From assembly GCA_041691815.1 (NCBI GenBank), contig JBEPTZ010000058.1:1-26949 (forward strand): a stretch of 26,949 nt of DNA, read 5' to 3'. Positions 23,045 through 26,949 of the stretch are shown one piece after another; positions within the stretch are counted from its first letter, which is position 1, and each line of letters opens with the position of its first letter. The translations under genes were made by a program, and so were the position numbers. Below the pieces are notes generated by a model. That model did no database searches, was not told the DNA's origin, and saw only the letters and a program-made list of their open reading frames with translations. This DNA is from 70-18 sp041691815 (GTDB taxonomy: Bacteria; Pseudomonadota; Alphaproteobacteria; Acetobacterales; Acetobacteraceae).

Positions 23045-24412
23045 ATGCCCCGGCTCCCCGACCTCAATCATCTGAGCCACGCCGAGACGGATGCGCTGAT
23101 CCGAGCGCTATGGCAGCGGCTTGATACGGCTGAGCGGCGGATCGCGGAACTTGAATCTCGGCTTGGCGAGCCGCTGAAGACGCCGGCCAATTCCAGTGTG
23201 CCGCCGTCGAAGGGGCAGAAGGCCAACCGGTTGGAGAAGGTCAAACGGCAAGGCCGGCGCCGCGGCAGCCTGGGGCGTAAGGGCGGCGGGCGCCCGCTGG
23301 CATGTGATCCGGACGAGACGGTGATTGCCAAAGCAGCCTGCTGTGCGCACTGCCAGACGGTGCTGACCGATGCTGATCATGTGCTACACGGCCGATATGA
23401 CAAGCTCGACCTGCCGGTGGTTCGCCCGGTGGTCACCAGGGTCGAGCGCTATATGGGGCACTGCCCGTGCTGCCACGGCGTGACACTGGCCGCGGTGCCG
23501 GAAGGGATGGAGGAAGGCACGCCGTTCAGCGTGAACGTCCTGGCGCTGGCGATCTACCTGCGCTTTACCCACGCCATCAGCTACCAGCGACTGACCCGGA
23601 TGTTCCTGCACCTGTTTGCCCTGCAGGTCAGCGAGGGCGCATTGGACGCCATGTTCCAACGTGCCAAATCCTGTTTCGATAATGATGCGGCGGCGATCCT
23701 GGCCCGACTGCGTCGGTCGCGGATCGTCTGCTCCGACGAGACCACGGTGCGCATTGACGGACGGACCCACTGGGACTGGGTGTTCCTGAATGAGCAGGTC
23801 GTCATTCATGTGATCCGCAATAGCCGTGCTGCCAGCGTGGTCACGGATGTGCTTGCCGGTCACCGACCGACCATCTGGGTGTCCGATCTCTACAGCGCCC
23901 AGCAGGGGCACGCCGATCTCTGGCAGGTCTGCCTGGCGCATCAGTTGCGTGACTGCACATTCGCCATCGACGCGGGCGATGCGATCTTCGCGCCGCGCAT
24001 GAAAGCGCTATTGCTGCGTGCTGTTGTGTTGGCCCGGCGGCGAGCCGGCCTGGCCGAGAGCACGCGCAGCACCTATCAGCAACGGCTGGATCGCGAACTC
24101 GACAAGATCATGGCGCTGGCTCCCACCAATCAACACGGCAAGCGGTTGCAAAAACGCTATGGTAAAGTCCGTAGCCACTTGTTCACCTTTCTCGCGCATC
24201 CCGATGCGCCGCCTGACAACAATGGCAGTGAACGAGAACTGCGGCCGACAGCCACCTACCGAAAGGTCACCGGCGGGTTTCGATCCAACTGGGGCGCCGA
24301 TCTGTTCGCCAATGTCCGCTCCGTCGTCGGCACCGCAACCCGACGCGGCATCGATGCCTACCAGGCCATACACACGATCCTACGCGGCGTCTCCGTGCTC
24401 CAGCCGGGTTGA
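23045..24412 (+). CDS. IS66-family transposase
   Basis: DDE transposase of 455 residues that cuts and joins the ends of the insertion sequence. The N-terminal coiled coil and linker read LWQRLDTAERRIAELESRLG then LKTPANSSVPPSKGQKANR, typical of the IS66 C-type protein. A zinc-finger-like part has CCAHC and CPCC. The catalytic residues appear intact: Asp231 in VCSDETTVRIDG, Asp281 in WVSDLYSAQ and Glu396 in NNGSERELRP. The stop codon lies within the right terminal repeat. No frameshift is visible, so the element could be active, unlike the recombinases on both sides. Confidence 0.93.
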   Translation: MPRLPDLNHLSHAETDALIRALWQRLDTAERRIAELESRLGEPLKTPANSSVPPSKGQKANRLEKVKRQGRRRGSLGRKGGGRPLACDPDETVIAKAACCAHCQTVLTDADHVLHGRYDKLDLPVVRPVVTRVERYMGHCPCCHGVTLAAVPEGMEEGTPFSVNVLALAIYLRFTHAISYQRLTRMFLHLFALQVSEGALDAMFQRAKSCFDNDAAAILARLRRSRIVCSDETTVRIDGRTHWDWVFLNEQVVIHVIRNSRAASVVTDVLAGHRPTIWVSDLYSAQQGHADLWQVCLAHQLRDCTFAIDAGDAIFAPRMKALLLRAVVLARRRAGLAESTRSTYQQRLDRELDKIMALAPTNQHGKRLQKRYGKVRSHLFTFLAHPDAPPDNNGSERELRPTATYRKVTGGFRSNWGADLFANVRSVVGTATRRGIDAYQAIHTILRGVSVLQPG

Positions 24413-24420
24413 GCAGATAC
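24404..24420 (-). repeat. Right terminal inverted repeat of the IS66-family element
   Basis: Read on the minus strand this is GTATCTGCTCAACCCGG, pairing with the left end apart from one mismatch. The transposase TGA (24410-24412) sits inside it. A small palindrome, CTCGAA-TC-TTCGAG (24420-24433), spans the junction with flanking DNA. Confidence 0.85.
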
Positions 24421-24669
24421 TCGAATCTTCGAGCCTTGGCACTGTTTGATCTGAACGAACTGAACGATCAGGTCGATCCGATCAGCCTGGTCGGTGCGGC
24501 CATCCCGGCCAGCCCGGCCACCGGGACGGCGCCGATCAATCACCACGGCTCTGGGTCCGCGATCGCCGCGGCACCCGGCTGTGGCCATGCCGTCGCCTCG
24601 GCGTAACCGGCCACCAGTGATGCCGACAGCGGCGATGGGGGCGGCGGCATCGGGACCGGCAGTGCGGAA
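24421..24669. other. Spacer between the IS element and the integrase remnant
   Basis: No gene is supported. A short open frame continues from the IS end to 24606 (LALFDLNELNDQVDPISLVG) but has no recognisable domain. Another short frame reads MPSPRRNRPPVMPTAAMG just before the integrase and could be its displaced N-terminus after a further frameshift; this is speculative. Confidence 0.4.
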
Positions 24670-26476
24670 GTGACGGCCGCGGAGGCGCGACTGGCGATCC
24701 CCGGCTGGCAGGACCTCAGCGAAGTTCGCCGCCGCGGCCTGGCCAGCGCGCTGACCGGCGCAGCGCTGATCGTGAAGCAGGATGAGGCGGCCATGGTGCT
24801 GTCCTGCACGGCGCTGAACGCCGTGCTGTTCACCAAGCCGGCGGCGGCGCATGGCCTGACTTCGGAGCGCTTCGGCAGGATCGTCTCCGACCTGCGGTGC
24901 ATCATGCGGCGGCTCGGCCTCCACGCCCCCGACCTGCGCGGTCGCGCCGCGCTGGATCCGGCCTGGCAGGCGATCCACGATCTGCTGTCCAGCGAGTACC
25001 GCCAGGCTGCCCTGGTCGGGTTCTTCGGCTTCTGCTCGCTGCATCACGTGGCTCCGGCGCAGGTGGATGACGCCACGCTGACCGCTTACGAGGCCTGGCT
25101 GCGGACCGACACGCTGTATGACGATGCCGCCGGGCAAGCGCGGCGCACCGCGTCCAACTGGACCTGGGCCGCAGGCAAGGTGGCTGGCTGGCCCGCCGGC
25201 GCGCTGCGGCGGCCGTCCATGCGGGAGCAGTATACCCTGCCCTTCGACGCCTACCCCGCCAGCTTCGGCGCCGATGTCGAGCGCTTCGGGGCGCGGATGG
25301 CCTGCAACGACCTGGACGCGCTGTTCGACGATGATCTGCTGGTCGGCGCCGATGAAGCTACGGCGGCTGCCGCCCCGGCCGAGCCGCACAAAGGTTCGCC
25401 GCGGCGCGGCCGGCGCGCGTGCGCCCCGCGCACAGTCAACACCCGGCTGTTCCATATCCGTCAGGCCGCCGCTGCCCTGGGCCAAGCGGGGATCCCGCCC
25501 TCAGAACTGAGGTCGCTGCGGGATCTGGTTCATCCGGTCGAACGGGTGCGGACGATTCTGGCCTTCTTCCTGGCTCGCGCCGAACAGCGTCGCACGACGC
25601 AGACCGGCGGTATCGCCGAAACCCTGCGGCAGATCGCACGCTACTATGTCGGGCTGCCGGAGCCCGATCTGGACCGTATCGCCAAGTGGATTGGCCGGGT
25701 GACGCCGCCGCCGCGCACCAAGATGGCCGATGAGAACATGCGCCGGTTGCGCGCCTTGCTCGAGCCGCGCAACCGGGCCCGCGCTGCTGCATCTGCCCGA
25801 GGAGCTGCTGGAACAGGCCAAGAACAACAAGATCACACCCAAGGCGGCGGCGCGGCTGGTCGCCGAGGCGGTGGCGTTGGATATCCTGCTGGCGTTCCCA
25901 ATGCGCAAGGGTAATCTGGCCGGGCTGCGGCTGGACCAGCACCTGATGCGGCTGACGCCGGGGAGTCGGCACGTGAGCCATATTTTCCTGGCCGCCGCCG
26001 AGGTGAAGAACCGGATCGACATGCACTGGCCGATACCGGCCGAGAACGCCGCGCTCATCGAGCTGTATATCAAGCGCTACCGGCCGCTGATCGCCGCACC
26101 CGGCAATCCCTACCTGTTCCCCGGTCCGGGTCTGGTCGGCCGCTCGGCGCACGAACTGGGGATCGGCCTGTCGCGGCGGATCTATCGCTCGATCGGCACC
26201 CCGTTGCATCTGCACCTATTGCGCCACTTTGCGGTGGCGCTGTACCTGCGTGCCAACCCCGGCGCCTACGAGGTGGCGCGGCAGATCCTGGGGCATAGCC
26301 GGGTGTCGACCACGATCGCGTTCTACAGCGGGTTGGAGGCCGAAGCGTCGGCCAGGCACTTCGATGCGCAGATCCTGGCTGAGCGGGAGGAGACCCGCAG
26401 CATCGCCGCGACGGTGTATCGGAAGCCGCGCCGGCGCCGGCGCGGCGTCACCAAGATCAAGGCGGGGGCACGCTGA
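24670..26476 (+). pseudogene. Tyrosine-type site-specific recombinase, frameshifted
   Basis: Phage-type integrase split across two frames. The first part (from GTG 24670) holds an alpha-helical N-terminal and core-binding region, ending in ENMRRLRALLEPRNRAR. The intact continuation, LLHLPEELLEQAKNNKITPK, is one frame over from about 25784, so one extra base near 25777-25783 (a GGGCCCGCG run) broke the gene. The catalytic domain is then complete: Arg in FPMRKGNLAGLRL, His and Arg in LHLLRHFAVAL, His in ILGHSRVSTT and Tyr in IAFYSGLE. The separated catalytic half could at best give a fragment. The stop overlaps the start of a second integrase-like gene by one base (TGATG). A sequencing error is the alternative to true decay. 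Confidence 0.85.
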
Positions 26477-26949
26477 TGCTCCGCCAGCCGCGGCCGAGTC
26501 AGGCGCCGTTGATCCTGTCGTTTGCCCAGTGGCCAGAGATCGATCGCGAGCTCTGGCGCCTGAGCTGCGATGCCGGCGACGGTCTGGATGACCCGAGCTA
26601 TGTCGCCGATCGGCGGCCGCAGACCATCGTCAACGCCCGCAAGGGCTGGGGCAGGTTCCTGGCGGTGCTGACCGACCTGGGGTTGCTCGACCCCAGCCTG
26701 CCGCCCTCCGGCAGGGTCACTCGGCCTGCTGTCGTCCGGTTCCTCACCGCGCTGCGCGACGCCGGCAACGCCGGATCAACCCTCGCCGCTCGGCTGTTCG
26801 AGCTGCGGTCGGCGCTGAACGTGATGGAGCCCGACAAGGAGCCAGAATTCGCGTGGCTGGTTCGGCCGCGCGGCGGCTGCGCCTGGACCATCCTCGCCCA
26901 GGGGAATCGCATTTGGAGTTTCCTTGACGCCTATGTTTTTGGTTGCCCG
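26476..26949 (+). CDS. Second recombinase/integrase-like protein, N-terminal part (runs off the window)
   Basis: An open frame of 158 codons begins at ATG 26476, overlapping the integrase stop by one base, and is still open at the window end. The part PSYVADRRPQTIVNARKGWG followed by FLAVLTDLGLLDPSLPPSGR, and VVRFLTALRDAGNAGSTLAA, looks like the SAM-like core-binding domain of a tyrosine recombinase; the catalytic domain would lie beyond the window. Two overlapping recombinase genes recall paired or RIT-type recombinase modules. The last 20 or so residues (AQGNRIWSFLDAYVFGCP) look less like the family and could mark another insertion. Confidence 0.62.
   Translation, partial: MLRQPRPSQAPLILSFAQWPEIDRELWRLSCDAGDGLDDPSYVADRRPQTIVNARKGWGRFLAVLTDLGLLDPSLPPSGRVTRPAVVRFLTALRDAGNAGSTLAARLFELRSALNVMEPDKEPEFAWLVRPRGGCAWTILAQGNRIWSFLDAYVFGCP

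Larger units (their letters stand above)
22932..24420 (+). mobile_element. IS66-family insertion sequence, single transposase ORF
   Basis: The element is bounded by 17-bp terminal inverted repeats with one mismatch: GTATCTGCTCATCCCGG on the left and GTATCTGCTCAACCCGG read inward from the right. It holds one long ORF for an IS66-type DDE transposase and lacks the tnpA and tnpB accessory genes of classical IS66, so it belongs to the single-ORF branch. No 8-bp target duplication is visible: the flanks read GTGTTTCA on the left and TCGAATCT on the right. The insertion lies between the AT-rich patch and the integrase remnant. Confidence 0.88.

Noticed and set aside
22846..24426. Nine-base match TACTCGAAT at 22846-22854 and 24418-24426, as a possible target duplication of the IS
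   Set aside because: The left copy lies 78 bases outside the terminal repeat and the right copy overlaps the IS end, so the geometry is wrong for a duplication.
24409..24606. Short open frame after the IS
   Set aside because: It has no ribosome site, starts inside the IS terminal repeat and shows no domain; treated as spacer.
1..26949. CRISPR arrays, tRNA or rRNA genes
   Set aside because: No regularly spaced direct repeats, cloverleaf-like sequences or rRNA segments were seen by eye on either strand.

Overview
The window is high-GC DNA whose gene families and repeats suggest an alphaproteobacterium, most likely in Acetobacteraceae. That placement is inference from DUF1491, the Liv-type operon, Tat-like signals, and two styles of intergenic hairpin repeat of a kind I associate with that family; there is no rRNA or marker gene to confirm it. 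About 19.8 kb of tightly packed metabolic and transport genes is followed by about 7 kb of decayed mobile DNA.

Region 1 (1-3028, +) is a 2-oxoacid:ferredoxin oxidoreductase operon. It holds the 3' end of an iron-sulfur oxidoreductase, then fused gamma/alpha and beta subunits, each overlapping the next by 4 bases. Region 2 (3166-16107, +) is a long catabolic and uptake run: a short amidase, an AtzH/HpxZ-like protein, a DHDPS/NAL-family lyase, a 3-hydroxyanthranilate dioxygenase-like enzyme, a complete branched-chain-amino-acid-type ABC transporter (binding protein, two permeases, two ATPases), two tandem type-B carboxylesterases, a GT14-like glycosyltransferase, an SDR and a cupin. It looks like import and stepwise degradation of an amide- or ester-bearing, possibly aromatic, compound, but the substrate cannot be read from sequence. 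Two copies of a three-hairpin, A/T-tract element sit directly after stop codons, one before the amidase and one between the two permease genes.

Region 3 (16124-18533, -) holds an unrecognised 352-aa protein, a DUF1491 protein, and an overlapping pair: a CHAP/NlpC-like BPSL0067-family protein and a lipoprotein of the STY0301 type. The pair has the layout of a cell-wall-hydrolase effector with a periplasmic partner, and is the most interesting candidate system here. A divergent CoA-transferase gene (18592-19848, +) closes the chromosomal part.

Region 4 (about 19.85 kb to the end) is a decayed mobile island. It contains a large serine recombinase broken by a frameshift, a HTH regulator with an S24-like but apparently inactive C-terminal half, an AT-rich patch, a complete single-ORF IS66-family element with 17-bp terminal inverted repeats, a tyrosine recombinase broken by a frameshift, and the start of a second recombinase-like gene overlapping it. 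The 3' end of the CoA-transferase runs through a GC-rich double hairpin into the recombinase tail, so the island boundary lies there. Base composition also changes inside Region 2: genes before about 9.6 kb prefer G-ending codons, and those from about 9.7 to 14.8 kb prefer C-ending codons, although all are on the same strand.
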